Below are positions 23,662 to 34,850 of a stretch of 64,000 nt of DNA, piece by piece. A program made the position numbers and the translations under genes. This DNA is from Hirsutella rhossiliensis (Eukaryota; Ascomycota; Sordariomycetes; Hypocreales; Ophiocordycipitaceae), in the NCBI RefSeq assembly GCF_020360975.1, contig NW_025408668.1:5580001-5644000 (forward strand), given 5' to 3'. Below the pieces are notes generated by a model. The model searched no databases. It saw only the letters and a list, made by a program, of their open reading frames with translations, and had not been told where the DNA came from. How positions within the stretch are numbered: position 1 is the stretch's first letter; each line of letters opens with the position of its first letter.

Positions 23662-23951
23662 CAGGCGGAAGATAGTCGGGCCGCCCCCTGACCTGTACTC
23701 TCCTTTTCTATTGCATGTGGCAAACTGTCGCACAGAGAGCCAGCCTCATATAGCATACCATCTGCGCTCAGAGTAGTTGTCCGCGGAAGCGATGCTATAA
23801 TCCGCATATTAAGGTCGAGCGCCTGCATGCGTGGTGCTTGGACCCCATTGAGGCCAAAGCTCAAACGCAGGCTGCATTAAACCTCGCAGGCGGCCTCGGT
23901 TACAAGGGTTCTGCACCACGTCCACAAAGCAGGAGTTTCCTTTCCTTTGTG

Positions 23952-23957
23952 TATAAA
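23952..23957 (+). promoter_or_regulatory. Candidate TATA box of the MULE transposase
   Basis: TATAAA in TTGTGTATAAAGAGCTGC, 56 bp upstream of the ATG at 24008. Confidence 0.4.
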
Positions 23958-24007
23958 GAGCTGCTCACTGTCGTGCACTACAGCTAGCTCTTCAAGATAA
24001 TTCCAAT

Positions 24008-26462
24008 ATGGGGCTTACTGAATTCCCTGACGATTGCCTTCCTCCTGAGGGCCAGTTCGACTCGCGAGTCTCTTCTTGCCTCAATTAATGCGTGGGCGGC
24101 TCCAAGAGGCTATGCCTTCACCACAGGCAAGTCCACGAGAGACCCGCGGTCCGGAAGACGCACAGTCATATTTGCCTGCGATCGTGGAGGTAGACTTGGG
24201 GCTCATACAAGCAAGGACCAGAAGCCAGCTGATCGGCAACGGTCTACAAGCTCCCGTATCACTGGATGCCAGTTTTCCATCAATGCGAAAGAGAGCCTTG
24301 ATAAGTCGTACTGGTATGTCAGGCATCGCCCAGGCGAGGAGAAGTCGGTCCACAACCATGAGCCCAGTCTGCATATTACAGCACATCCAGCTCATCGTGC
24401 CTCTCCTCAACTGACCAGTCAGCTATTGGGAACCTCTCAAGCGCTGGCATAGCACCAAAGGATATCCGGACATATATGCGCCAGAGCTCTCAGACTGCCC
24501 AAGGAGCGACACAGCAAGACATATATAACTGTATCGCACAGCGCAGACGAGAGCTCCTTGCTGGCCAGAGCACAATGCATGCCCTTGCCAATGAGCTTGA
24601 CAACGAGGGGTTCCAGAGCCGCATACAGCTTGATCATGATGGCCGAGTCACAGCAGTCTTATTCGCACACCCAGCGTCTCTAGGATACCTCAACGCATAC
24701 CCAGAATTACTACTGCTAGACTGCACATACAAGACGAACAAATATAAGATGCCACTGCTCGATATGATCGGCGTTGATGCCTGTCAGCGGTCATTCTGTA
24801 TTGCCTTTGCCTTCCTCAGTGGTGAAGACGAAAATGACTATATCTGGGCACTGGACCAACTCCAATCGATATACGAGTTATATGACATTCGCCAGCCATC
24901 GGTTATCCTGACAGATCGCTGCCTCGCCTGCATAAACGCAATTTCCCGGTGCTTTCCTGCGTCCAAGTCTCTGCTTTGCATCTGGCATGCGAATAAGGCG
25001 GTGCTTAGCTATTGCAAACCAGCTTTCGACCGTGACGATGAGGACTCTAATAGTGATGAGAGGTGGGCTGAGTTCTTTGGGTATTGGCACTCAATCGTGG
25101 GCTCGAAAGATGAGAGACATTTGATCAACAAGTTGAAGAGCTCGAGAAGCGCTTTGTGCCACGATACGTCAAGGAGGTTAGCTACATACGGAAACCTGGT
25201 TGGACCCGTATAAGGAAAAGCTCGTCAAGGCCTGGGTCGATCAATATGCTCACTTCGGCAATGTGGCTACTTCCGGGTGGAAGGCATCCACGCATTATTG
25301 AAGAGTCACCTTAAGAAGTCAACATTAGACCTCTTCGAGGCAACGAGGGCAATCAAGCAAGCTCTCCTCAACCAACTGGCCGAGCTACAAGCCAACCAAG
25401 CCAGGCAGCATATACGGATGCCAATTGAGCTCTCTGGAACCGTATATAGCACGGTACGTGGCTGGGTATCACACGAAGCCTTGCGACAGGTTGCAAAGCA
25501 ACACAAGCGCCTCAACGAGAAAAACACCCCATCTTGCACAGGCAGCTTCACCAAGTCTCGCGGTCTCCCTTGTGCGCACGCATTACAGTCTCTCATAGTG
25601 GAAGATCTGCCCTCCGGCTACAACATTTTCATACACATTGGCGCCTTCGACGGGATAACAAAGAGATTGGTCAGGTCCTCATAGAGCCTCGTCGGCGACT
25701 AGACCAACTTGTCGCCGCATCAAGGATATCACAGTCATCCACACAGCGCGAGCCAAGTGCATTTGAAGCCATAGAGTCAGATCTACGGCCAAAGGCGCCG
25801 CCTACATGCAGCAAATGCCACCAGCAAGGGCACATCATGACATCTCGCAATTGTCCTTTACGCTATAGCGACATACTGCAGCGGGCAGAGGCACGGGCGG
25901 CACAGACTGCAGAGACTGCAGCAATTGCAGGGACTGCACAGACTGCACAGACTGTACAGACGGTAGCAGTTCCAGAGACTGCGCAGACTGCAGCAGTCAT
26001 GGAGAAAATGACAGTTGCAGTCACTACGGTCTCTACAGTCTCTACAGCAATTGCAGAGACTACAGAGACTACAGAGAATCTATTATATGATGACCCACGA
26101 GCCATCTATCAGAGGTATGTCAGGAAAGAGACTCTTGGTATAGAGCACAGCCTCGCGGCAGTCTCAAGACCAACCAGGCATACCGAAAGGCAATGGGCTT
26201 GCCATTGCGCTACAGCAAGACTGAATATGACTGGTGCCTCGACTGGAAGCAAATGTCAAGGAGCTGCGGCTCGAGGCAATGGACCAAGGTAGAGATGATG
26301 GCATACCTTGATTGGGATAAGGCAGAAGAAGAGCGATTAGATGCCCGGGTGGCCGAGGAAATTCAGGTGCAGCCTTTCTCACGAGAAAGAGGTACTGCAG
26401 GTATATGGGCTGACTGCGAGAGAGACTCAGAGGAACAGCAGGCATTTTATTCACATATATAA
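24008..26462 (+). pseudogene. MULE transposase with frameshifts
   Basis: From the ATG at 24008 the frame stops at once; a shift gives an N-terminal FAR1/GCM-like DNA-binding domain (SLLASINAWAAPRGYAFTTG, later HNHEPS). The next frame (24450-25170) holds the MULE catalytic core: LLLLDCTYKTNKYKMPLLDM with the first acidic residue, FAFLSGEDENDYIWAL, ILTDRCLACINAI, and CIWHANK. A damaged stretch at 25170-25277 leads to VEGIHALLKSHLKKSTLDLF and a SWIM-like end (GLPCAHAL). Further shifts give a zinc knuckle (CSKCHQQGHIMTSRNC, about 25810-25857) and a C-terminus with YDWCLDWKQM and WTKVEMMAYLDWDKAEEE. At least four frameshifts, not RIP, inactivated it. Confidence 0.85.
25885..26080 (+). repeat. Degenerate (ACTGCA)n/(AGACTGC)n microsatellite in the MULE
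   Basis: Imperfect repeats of ACTGCA, AGACTGC and TCTACAG lie after the zinc knuckle and would encode Ala/Gln/Thr/Glu-rich linker. Slippage here may explain one frameshift. Confidence 0.6.
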
Positions 26463-26762
26463 GTGGTGATGATGCCGGCGATGCGAAAATGTGAGGCAGA
26501 TCGTGAGATCACCGACATGCACCGGCGTGTAGCACTGTAGCTGGCCAATTTTAAGGCGGTGAACTTCCCGCGCACCCTCCCTTGCCACGCAACAGCGGCG
26601 CCCTTTGCGTCACGTCAATCTACCAAATAGGGAAGGCTATGGGTTCGAACCCTAAGGGATATCCTCCTTTGCAATTAATTGAAGCTATATGTATGCAGCA
26701 AGCATGCTGTATCGGTGAGGCCGACTGCGAGCGCAGTTGGCGGCGGCCCAAATGGCCTGCCA

Positions 26763-26833
26763 GGCTTACATAACAGGCGCGGACGTCCGCGCCGACTTTA
26801 AAGGCGCGGGGGTCCGCGCCTCTATTGGCTCCC
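26763..26833 (-). repeat. MULE terminal inverted repeat, right
   Basis: Exact reverse complement of 23591-23661, ending ATTGGCTCCC at 26833 and followed by the target duplication. Confidence 0.92.
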
Positions 26834-26842
26834 GGCTTTTGG
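26834..26842. repeat. 9-bp target-site duplication, right
   Basis: GGCTTTTGG, identical to 23582-23590. Confidence 0.9.
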
Positions 26843-29515
26843 CTGCGCCGTGCGCTTGGCGAGCGGATGGGCTTCATCAAGTGATTTAAGGCGCGCCGCA
26901 AAGGCCGTCCGACGCGCGCCCAGCAGCAGAGAGACGGGCGGTATCCCTGCCTCCCGGTGTAGGGCGTTTGTCGGCGTCGTCCTCTATACTAGTAGGATAG
27001 CTCGGAGAGACGTGTAGAGTGCCTTGCTTATCTTCTTAACGAGGTGACCGATTTTAGACGGGCCTTCTTTAGTTAGCTTAGTCTAGCGCGGGCACGTTAG
27101 GCCAGGGTATTAGACTTCGGCCGCGTAGAGCAACACCGGAATAACGCAAGCGAAGACGGCTCGTCGCATAGCACTTAGTAGAGGCCTATGCTTAGTATTT
27201 ATTAGTCTCCTAAGATAGAAGGCTATAGCTAGCGCCCTAGCCGTCTATTTCTCGACGTATATCTTAAAAGAGAGTGTGCTATCGAGCTAGACGCCGAGCT
27301 AACGCATCGCTCGATCCGGCCGTTTCTCGACTTCTCTATAGAGCACTAGCGGCGTTATCTAGGGCTTCGTTTAGGAGAAGTATATTACTTCTATCCTATC
27401 GGGGTAGAAAGAGATGCCGTGAGTAGCGCCCTACGAAAGAAGCTTATGTATATAGTGCGATGCTTCGGCGGACGTTTCGTCTAAGCTATTGCCGACGTAT
27501 AGAATGGTAGTGTCGTCCGCATAACCGAAGCGGCCTTTTAAGTTACCTAGGCGGTAGATCGGTTCTATATATAATAGGAAGAGGATCGGCGAGACTAGCG
27601 ATCCCTATAGCAGACCGCACTATAGAGGCGATAAGTCCGTCACGATATCTTAAAAGCGGATACGTGCTAATCGGTCTTATATAAACGACCCGACCTAGCG
27701 CGCGAGGTTCGATGGCTATCCTTATTCTCGTAAGCGAAGGACTAATCTATTTTATAGGACTATGTCGAAAGCGCCCTATATATCTAAAGTTACTAGGGTC
27801 GCGACTTACTTACGGACGAATGTCTCCTCGATATCGTAAACTAAGGCAGCTACGAGATCTATAGCTAACCTCTTCGGAAGCGCGCCGATCTATTATAGGT
27901 GCAAAACACCGTAGTAGATTAAGGCCCACGCTAGTCGTCGTGCAATAAGCCGCTCGAGGCCCTTGCCGAGACAAGATAAGAGGGAAATAGGGCGCTAGGC
28001 GCGGGGTATAGACAGATCTCTACGCCCCGGCTTAGCAATCATAACCACCTCTGCCTCTCGAAAAGGCTTCGGATAATAACCAACTCTAAGGTAGCCTTAA
28101 AAGAGCTAATAGACGCGACTGCCGATTATATGCTAGATAGCGCGGAGCATCCGCACCGTAATATTGTCCGAGCCTAGAGATATATTCCCTAAGCATAGAG
28201 TGGCGTCGCGAACCTCCTCGAGGGAGACCTAATCGGTAAAGGGGATCGTCTTATCTGTATCTATGGGGATCTACGGGTCCGGGATGTCGTCGCTCGCTGT
28301 GCGCCGCTCTAAAGTAGCCCGCCGTAAGGCGGTGGCTTTTTCGATCTACGTCTTATATACTCGGCCGTTAACTTATAGGGGAGGAGCCTAAAACGGACCT
28401 AGAGATTTTAGCTAGTAAACCGCCTTAAAGACGGAATTACTATCGGTGAAGCTATCGATTAAGTCACGCTAATAATAGCGCTTGGCCCGGCGCACTGTAT
28501 TATAGAACTCCCTTTTAGCTAGTTGTACTACTCGGTCGAAGCCGAGAGGATATACTCTCCTCTACGCGCGGTACTTAGCCGCCGCCTTTGCGCATTCCTC
28601 GTTCCACCACAACGCGCCGTGTATAGTATAGTGTTGCGAACGGGTCGGCCAGCAGCCCTAGCTGCGCAACTAAGAAGGTCCACTAGCGCCGACGTAAAGC
28701 TGTCTAACCTAGAGGGAGATGTGGTGGTGGTCGGGATAAAAGCCGCACCGGCTTCTACTAGCTCGACGAATCGCTTTAATTCCTTATCGGAGTTAAGGCG
28801 GATCTTATATAATAAAAGGGGTGCTAGGTCTTAACTAGGCAGCGTAATACTAGGGGTAAAATAGTCGGAGCCGGTTGCTAAATAATCGTTAATAACTACG
28901 TCGGCTAAAGGTATATTAGAGAAGGCGAGATTAATCGTATTTCCGCGCGCGTTAGTCGGGACATCGATAACATTTAATAAGCTAAGTCGGTTATCTATAG
29001 CCTAGAACGCGATGTCTTCGCCGCGGTGCTCTTGCCGACCGGCCTGCTAGCTGGGATGCTTGGCGTTAAAGTCGCTAGATATAAGATATTTATCCGTCGC
29101 GTTCTAACGAAGCAGCATTTCTAAAGCTAGGTATATCGTAGTCCGGCTGCCGATAGAAGTTAACTACCGTCACGCCGTTCACGGTGAGCCAAAGTATGTC
29201 ACGAGTCGCCGTAGGTCTCTTTTAATCGGCGACGAGGCATGCGGAGCGTCGGACATATATCATAACTCTAGGGCGGGTGTCGCGGCTGTCCTAGTCGGTG
29301 ACGGGTGAGAAGGTGTCATAAGCCGGGTGCGTCTTAGTAAGGCATCGGCTATCTTTTAGTCTAGTCCATGGCTCTTATAGCAGGACAAGGTTAAATCGCT
29401 CTAAATTAGCTAGCGCGAGCGCAGTGTCGTGCGCCGTAGGAATCTTACCCACGTTGGCTTAAAAGATTCGTAGGGTCTTCCTTCCGCTTCGGTTGTTTAG
29501 GGGATAGCGGTGCAT

Positions 29516-29880
29516 TATGGGAGCGTTATAGGGCTAGTGCGTCGTTTCGTCGACCGGACGATAGGGGTAAACTAGCTATTATCGCTAGCGTGCGGTGGCG
29601 TCGTGGCCACGACGATGCAAGGGGGTGAGGGAGCGGCTCGCTCTTTAGTGGCGCTAGTGCTAGTGCTTCTATCCTCTCCGGCTGCCTGCGACTCCGAAGA
29701 GCGTGATTAACTTAGATTAGGGCTCTGACGAGACTGCTCGGGCGGTTAGTGGTCTAGCGTTTGTCTCTTCTGCTGCGCGAAGAGCTGTGCTCCCGCTTGT
29801 CTTAAAGTAAGTTGCGAAGACACTTAGTTGGGCTGCTGTGGCCCCACACTAAGACTAACGGGTAAACCACAACATAACCT
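29516..29880 (-). pseudogene. LINE ORF1, C-terminal part
   Basis: Directly upstream of ORF2, the minus strand reads through one stop as a low-complexity Ser/Thr/Arg tail (EDRSTSTSATKERAAPSP, then FTPIVRSTKRRTSP) that ends at the ORF2 start. This is the place and composition expected of the end of a Tad1-like ORF1. The N-terminus is lost at the junction near 29880. Confidence 0.45.
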
Positions 29881-29899
29881 TTTCGATTCGGAAAATAAT

Positions 29900-32800
29900 A
29901 CGAATTTACGCGTTTAGAAGGGAATAGGAGCCCCCTAATGCAATGTGCCGGTTTCGGGGCTGTTTAAATGCATGGTCGATGATTCTGTCTGCTACTAGCT
30001 GACTTAAGGATGATGGCAGCGCTAGAAATAGTATATGCTCGTAGCCTATAAGAGCGGTTGCCTAGAACCTTGATGTTTCCTCCTTATATTAAACTATAAT
30101 ATATTTAATAAACGGCTAGAAGGGAACCGGAGGATCTACCGGCTCGCTACGATATACTTAATCTATAGTATCTAATATTAAAGGCGTAGACTATCTATCG
30201 TAGATAGTATAGTAAATCGTCTAAATAAACTAAGTAGGAACTCCGTTATCGTCGTTTATAAGTGCGTAGCGACTAAGCGGCTAACCTATCTCTATCGGCT
30301 CTTCTTAGTTAGACTTAAGATATCGATCTAATCCGGTTAGGTTAATCTAGCGAATCGGCTCGTTTAGAATAACCTAAATAAGGCCGGTGCTATACTCTAT
30401 TACCTAGGTATATAAGATTAGTAAGGTACTAGCTACTTATTCCTACGCCTAGTAGAACTTCTTAATCTCGATATAAGAATCTAGTATAAGTATATCCTAT
30501 AATATATAATCGCTAGTTCTTTTCGATATTAAAAATATTAAGCCTTCTTAAAGCGGAGTATATAGATACGCGTTAAGGATAGCGGCCGGGTCTAGATAGG
30601 AGCAAATAGGTATATCCTCTAAGAATAAAGCGGCATTAACCCTATCGCCGAGCAGAGAAAAGGGGGCTATCTCCTCTAGGGCATCCCGGCATTCCGAAAT
30701 AGTCTAGTTAGCGAGATTATATAGCACGGGGTAACGGAATATATCCGCGACGGTGATTTTAATGCTATCCTACCGAGCTACGGCTGCTGCCTTTATTATA
30801 GTAATTGAGTCGCCCCCTAGATAGAAGAAATTATCTTCTATATCGATCCTATTAGCATCTACGTATAGAACTTAAGACTAAAGTCGCTATATATACTAAT
30901 CTACTTCTAAAATTAGCTTTCTCTTACGCCCTTTATATGCCGTTAAAACCTTAGCGAGCTATTTAACCGAGAAGGAGGCCCCGATTTACTATAATTACTT
31001 ACGGTTAATCTTGCCTATACTAGTTATCGGTAGCTTTTAGATAGATAAAAACAAGCTTAGTAATATATAGGCGGGTAAATGTTTAGATAGGTCCTTTTTA
31101 ACCTCTTTCGGAACTAAGAGAAGCCGCACTATAGTAGGAGATTGCGCCTCTACGTCCGTTGCTCTGTCTTTAGTGCGAACGAACGCTATAAGGAACTATC
31201 TAACTCCTTGCCCCTACGGTTTAATTATTTCGGCTATAACTTAGATAATATCTAGCTAGTAACCGTAAATTTAGTATTCTACTTCGCCTAACTCTACTCG
31301 TTAGCCCTAAATCTTAACTTATATATCCTTACGGCTAACGAATATTAAACTCCTATCTTAGTTATACTTAATAAGGTCTCCGGTTTAATATAGCCGTCGC
31401 CGATAGCTTTCTAGTTAGCGAAACGCGCTTTACTTTAGCTACTCTAGATACTTAATAAATATAGCTGCCGTTTTCTCTATATCGCCGAGGTAGCTATAAC
31501 TAACTAGAGGACCTTCTAAGAGCAGCTCGCCGATATAACCTACCCCGAGTAGTTTATTATAGTTCTTAGGGTAGATAATCTAAGTTACTATACCTACTCC
31601 CTTTCTAATCTTAATAGCCTCTTACGGACTATACGCGTTAAAGTTAATAGTGCTCGTAGGCGTGTATTTAGTTAGTCTATATATATTAATAATACGAGCC
31701 TTTCTCTACTAGCGCTATATGTCTATAATATATAGAGCTTTGCCGGCGAATATAATTAGGCGTATGCTAGGTAATCTCTCTAGGATAAGTAGCTATATAA
31801 AAGAGGGAGTAAGGTCGAGGATATTTATATTTAATAATAAGATACTTTCTTCTAGCTAGTTCCTTTAGTCGTCGTCGCTTAGTACGTATAGATAGCTGCC
31901 TACTACTAATATAGTTAAAGCATTATTAATTAATCTATCGAAGTTATATAATATAAAGTTATATAGTCTAGAGTTTAATATAAGTCCTAATAACTTAACT
32001 TAGTAATATAAAGCCGTAGTAATATTCCTATAAGAAACTAGGACCCCTTTTAGTATACCGGTACTACTAGATATAAAAATTATATAGAGGATTAATAATA
32101 GATTAGATTTAGGAATTTATATAGCTATCTAGTCTATTAGGTTTTTAAAAAAATCTATATTAACTATAATTATTCTTTCTAATAGTCTAGAGTCTAATAG
32201 TTAAGAGCTTAGTTTCTAGTTAGACGATAAAGATAGAAGTATATTACCTTTAACCTACTTAATAATAACCTAAAGTCGTTGCTCTAGGAGGGCTAGGTTA
32301 AGTTGGATAAAGCTACTACCTACCCTTACTATAGTAAGGATAGTAATTATCGTCGAAAGGGATTTCTTAAAGTAGAGTAGGACTAATACTCTTAGTTTAA
32401 TACTAAGCCTTATAAGCTTAGAAGCTAGTATAGTAATAAGGGTATCTAGCCTTTCGTATATAACTTTACTATCCTAGGCATAGATAGTAGGTGCCTTAGG
32501 CTAAATACGTACGTATTAGGCTATTTATTAATAAATCCCCTTATAATATAGAGGCAGGAGGCTTTTATTCTATACCTAGATCTACTCTAAATCTTAAGGC
32601 GTCGCCGTTATAAGGTCCGCTAGCATGCTATTAGAAGATATATTATCTAATTATCTAAGTATATAGTTATACTAGTAGAGAATTTTTTAAACTAGCTAGG
32701 GTTTAATTAAGCTTAGATCGAATAAAGCTAATACGATAAGATTATTAGGGGTAATATAAATAAAAAGCACTAAGTTATATTTATCGGAGAATCTTAAATA

Positions 32801-33180
32801 ACTATTACCTAGGCCGCTATATTAGTCTTCTCCTCCCTATCTTTCGAGGACTAGGAGTATTTTAGCGTTTCCTATCTATCTAGCGTCGTGCTATATATTA
32901 TCTATATACTGCTTAAAAGCCTATAAGCTAGCTATCTTATTAATTTTAATCTATTATACTGCTTTTAGATAGTCTAAAACCATTTAAAGACGTTTTATAT
33001 ATCTCGCTAAAGCTTTAGCGGCCGGTAAGATTATCCCCGAAATTAGGAGTCTAAAGAAAGCCGTTATAGTAGATTACGACTTAGAGGAGGAGGAGGTAGA
33101 GTTAGAGATAGAGATAGCTCTAGGGATTAAGGTTAAGGTATTTAGGCCTCCCTAGCATACTATATAACTAGGTCGCGTTA
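29900..33180 (-). pseudogene. Nonribosomal peptide synthetase relic (adenylation-thiolation-condensation)
   Basis: Read on the minus strand through RIP stops. An adenylation motif (LTIVRVGSSFIQLNLALLEQ) is at about 32281-32358. The phosphate loop core is read as YIIFISSSTGILKGV at 32031-32085. The TGDL...VKI-stop-G-stop-RVELGEVE core is at 31277-31384. A thiolation domain has the phosphopantetheine site FFYLGGDSI at about 30805-30830. A condensation domain runs from ECRDALEEIAPFSLLGDRV and AILNAYLYTPL (about 30520-30690) to its active-site motif near 30192-30235, where HHxxxDGWS is read as YYxxxDR-stop-S by RIP-type changes. The domain stops near 29900 against the LINE. It would have built a peptide product; it is dead. 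The upstream end is approximate. Confidence 0.85.
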
Positions 33181-33319
33181 TAAAAAGACTAAGAACTAAT
33201 TAGTATATTTAATTCTCGTTTAAATAATATAGCCTTTATATTTTTATCTCTATAGTTGGCTAAAATATAAGTAGTTTAAGAATTAGATTTTTAGTAAGGT
33301 TTATTTTATTTAGCGGAGT

Positions 33320-33388
33320 AAAAGGGGGGGGTAAGCAAAAGGGGGGGGTAAGTAAAAGGGGGGGGGTAAGTAAAAGGGGGGGTAAGGA
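33320..33388 (+). repeat. G-run minisatellite, about 17-bp unit
   Basis: About four tandem copies of AAAAGGGGGGGGTAAGT/C. Four runs of seven to nine G could form a G-quadruplex. Confidence 0.85.
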
Positions 33389-33390
33389 TA

Positions 33391-34600
33391 GTAGGCTAGT
33401 TAATTCGGCGATTTAAGACCCTAAACTAATAACTTTAGATAGATAATTAATATCTAAATAACTTCTAATAACCGCCCTTACTCTTTCTTTATATAAGAAA
33501 GGGGCTAGTTATAATAAAGTACTACGATGTTTAATTAAGAGAATTTATATAATTTAATATTAAGTAAATATAACGAAAGTATTACTAAGTTAGGAGAAGC
33601 TAAGTAAATTCTCTTAATTTTCTCTCTTACTAGGTTAAGCTACTTTAAATCTATCTCTTATATTACTTTAACGCTATATATAAATAAAATTAGTTATCTT
33701 AGTCGGGCTCTTAAGGAATCGCTTTCTAGATTAGCTATTATAGTAGCGAAGTATAATAGTATACTTTTCGCGAACCGCCTTTTTCCTCTTCTATATTACC
33801 CCTTCGATCCCTTAAATTTATCTAGGTTTAATTCTCCTTAGTATAGACTAGTTATTATAGTAGATAGCGTATATCGATACCCTACGTCCCTCTCGGTAAA
33901 GAAGTCTTACTAGATCTTAGATTAATACGGTCTTAGACGATCTAATAGCATCGTAAATATATAAAGTAATTTTAGTACCCTTAAAGTAAACCTCTAAACT
34001 AGCTTTATCGAATATATAGGGCTTTAAGGAACGAAATAGTATTTACTTCGTAAATTAGACGTCCCTACCTTAGTCGTTAGTAAGTAATACTAGGTAGGCT
34101 CCTTATATCTTTTCCTTAAAGATTTTAATAAGATCCTTACTAATTAAGCATAGAATTAGTTATTTATTAATATACTTATATATTATATTAATAACTTCTT
34201 AAAGCTAAGTTTCGTCCTTAAATAATTAAGCCTATATACTAGTAGATTCTACTATCTTTAATAGAACTTCTTAGTAATTCTATATTTTAAAAAGTAAGTC
34301 TTTCGATAAGGGTAAGAGGTAGTTTACGATCTAAATAAAAATATCGTATAAAGTTCTTATTAGAGCTAAAGCAACTATTTTTTAAAGACTTATAAGAGAG
34401 CCGTATATAAATAATTCTTTAGTCGTATAGTATTTATATCTATTATATATACGTAAGGCTCTTTTAAGGAAGATAGTAAGTATCCGCTAAGTACTTTAAG
34501 CTACTTTATAATAATTTTACTTTAGAAAAGCCTTAGGCTTCTATTAATTTATATAGTTAAAGTTAGCTATTCTTAAATTATATACTAAGCCTATATAATA
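33391..34600. other. RIP-degraded sequence, identity unknown
   Basis: Strong loss of CpA/TpG. Plus-strand reading gives some long coherent-looking stretches but no motif I can name. It could be the front part of the LINE-like fragment that follows. Confidence 0.4.
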
Positions 34601-34850
34601 AAGTCTATTTCTCTTTCGCGACTTTATACCTTTATTTAGTATAAACGGTAAACTTATTAAGCCTACTCTTACTATACTAACTAGATCGTCCCTTATAACC
34701 TTCTAGGTCTAAGGGTAAGGCTACGTACGCCTAGGGTAATACTATCGACCTAGCCTTTACGAATATCTCTGCTACCGACGCGCTTATAGAAGAACACCTA
34801 TAGCGATAACGTATAACGCCGCGGTAAGCGACTTTAACGAGGTATAGGTA
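34600..34850 (+). pseudogene. Possible LINE endonuclease fragment
   Basis: The frame reads GNTIDLAFTNISATDALIEE followed by HL at about 34739-34804, and a one-base shift then gives SDN. This resembles the end of the endonuclease domain of fungal LINEs, where a GNxxDLxF motif is followed by EEHL and SDH. An upstream RDF-like block near 34616 may be the GDFN motif. The expected reverse transcriptase was not found downstream, so this is at best a fragment. Confidence 0.4.

Larger units (their letters stand above)
23591..26833 (+). mobile_element. MULE (Mutator-like) DNA transposon, 3243 bp
   Basis: Bounded by 71-bp inverted repeats (23591-23661, 26763-26833) and flanked by an exact 9-bp duplication. 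It carries one Mutator-like transposase relic. It interrupts the LINE just upstream of RNase H. It shows no RIP signature, and its two terminal repeats look identical over the 71 bp compared, so insertion is relatively recent. Positions 26463-26762 are its 3' untranslated part, with no further gene seen. Confidence 0.93.
22528..29515 (-). pseudogene. LINE ORF2: endonuclease, reverse transcriptase, RNase H (interrupted)
   Basis: The probable start is the ATG at 29515 (MHRYPLNNRSGRKTLRIF). The endonuclease N-terminus reads ANVGKIPTAHDTALALANLE and, with one stop, EPWTRLKDSRC. Reverse transcriptase has the catalytic block GRFGYADDTTILYVGNS near 27485-27540. RNase H begins LVVYSDGSLS (about 23330) and, after frameshifts at 23106-23330, continues as EIRWIPGHADIPGNEEADAL (about 22990-23050). 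The C-terminus has the motif CSCGRRKAPTHIFYC. Removing the MULE and one target duplication joins LDEAHPLAKRTAQPKARIVN in one frame, proving a single element. RIP stops in the 5' two thirds and frameshifts in RNase H make it inactive. Confidence 0.82.
22528..29880 (-). mobile_element. Tad1-like LINE (non-LTR retrotransposon), split by a MULE
   Basis: The minus strand shows, in order, an ORF1 end (about 29880-29516), then ORF2 with endonuclease (29480-29000), reverse transcriptase (about 28500-27000), RNase H and a C-terminal cysteine motif (23590-22528). A MULE occupies 23591-26833. The part above about 26960 is RIP-mutated; the part below is not, although it is one element. The 5' end abuts the peptide-synthetase relic near 29880-29900. 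Confidence 0.82.

Noticed and set aside
26640..26655. GGGTTCGAACCC in the MULE 3' region, like a tRNA T-loop/B box
   Set aside because: Only three base pairs flank the loop, and no A box, anticodon arm or acceptor stem can be formed upstream, so it is not a tRNA or a convincing tRNA-derived element.
28523..28834. 103-residue plus-strand frame
   Set aside because: It is the shadow of the LINE ORF2 on the minus strand.
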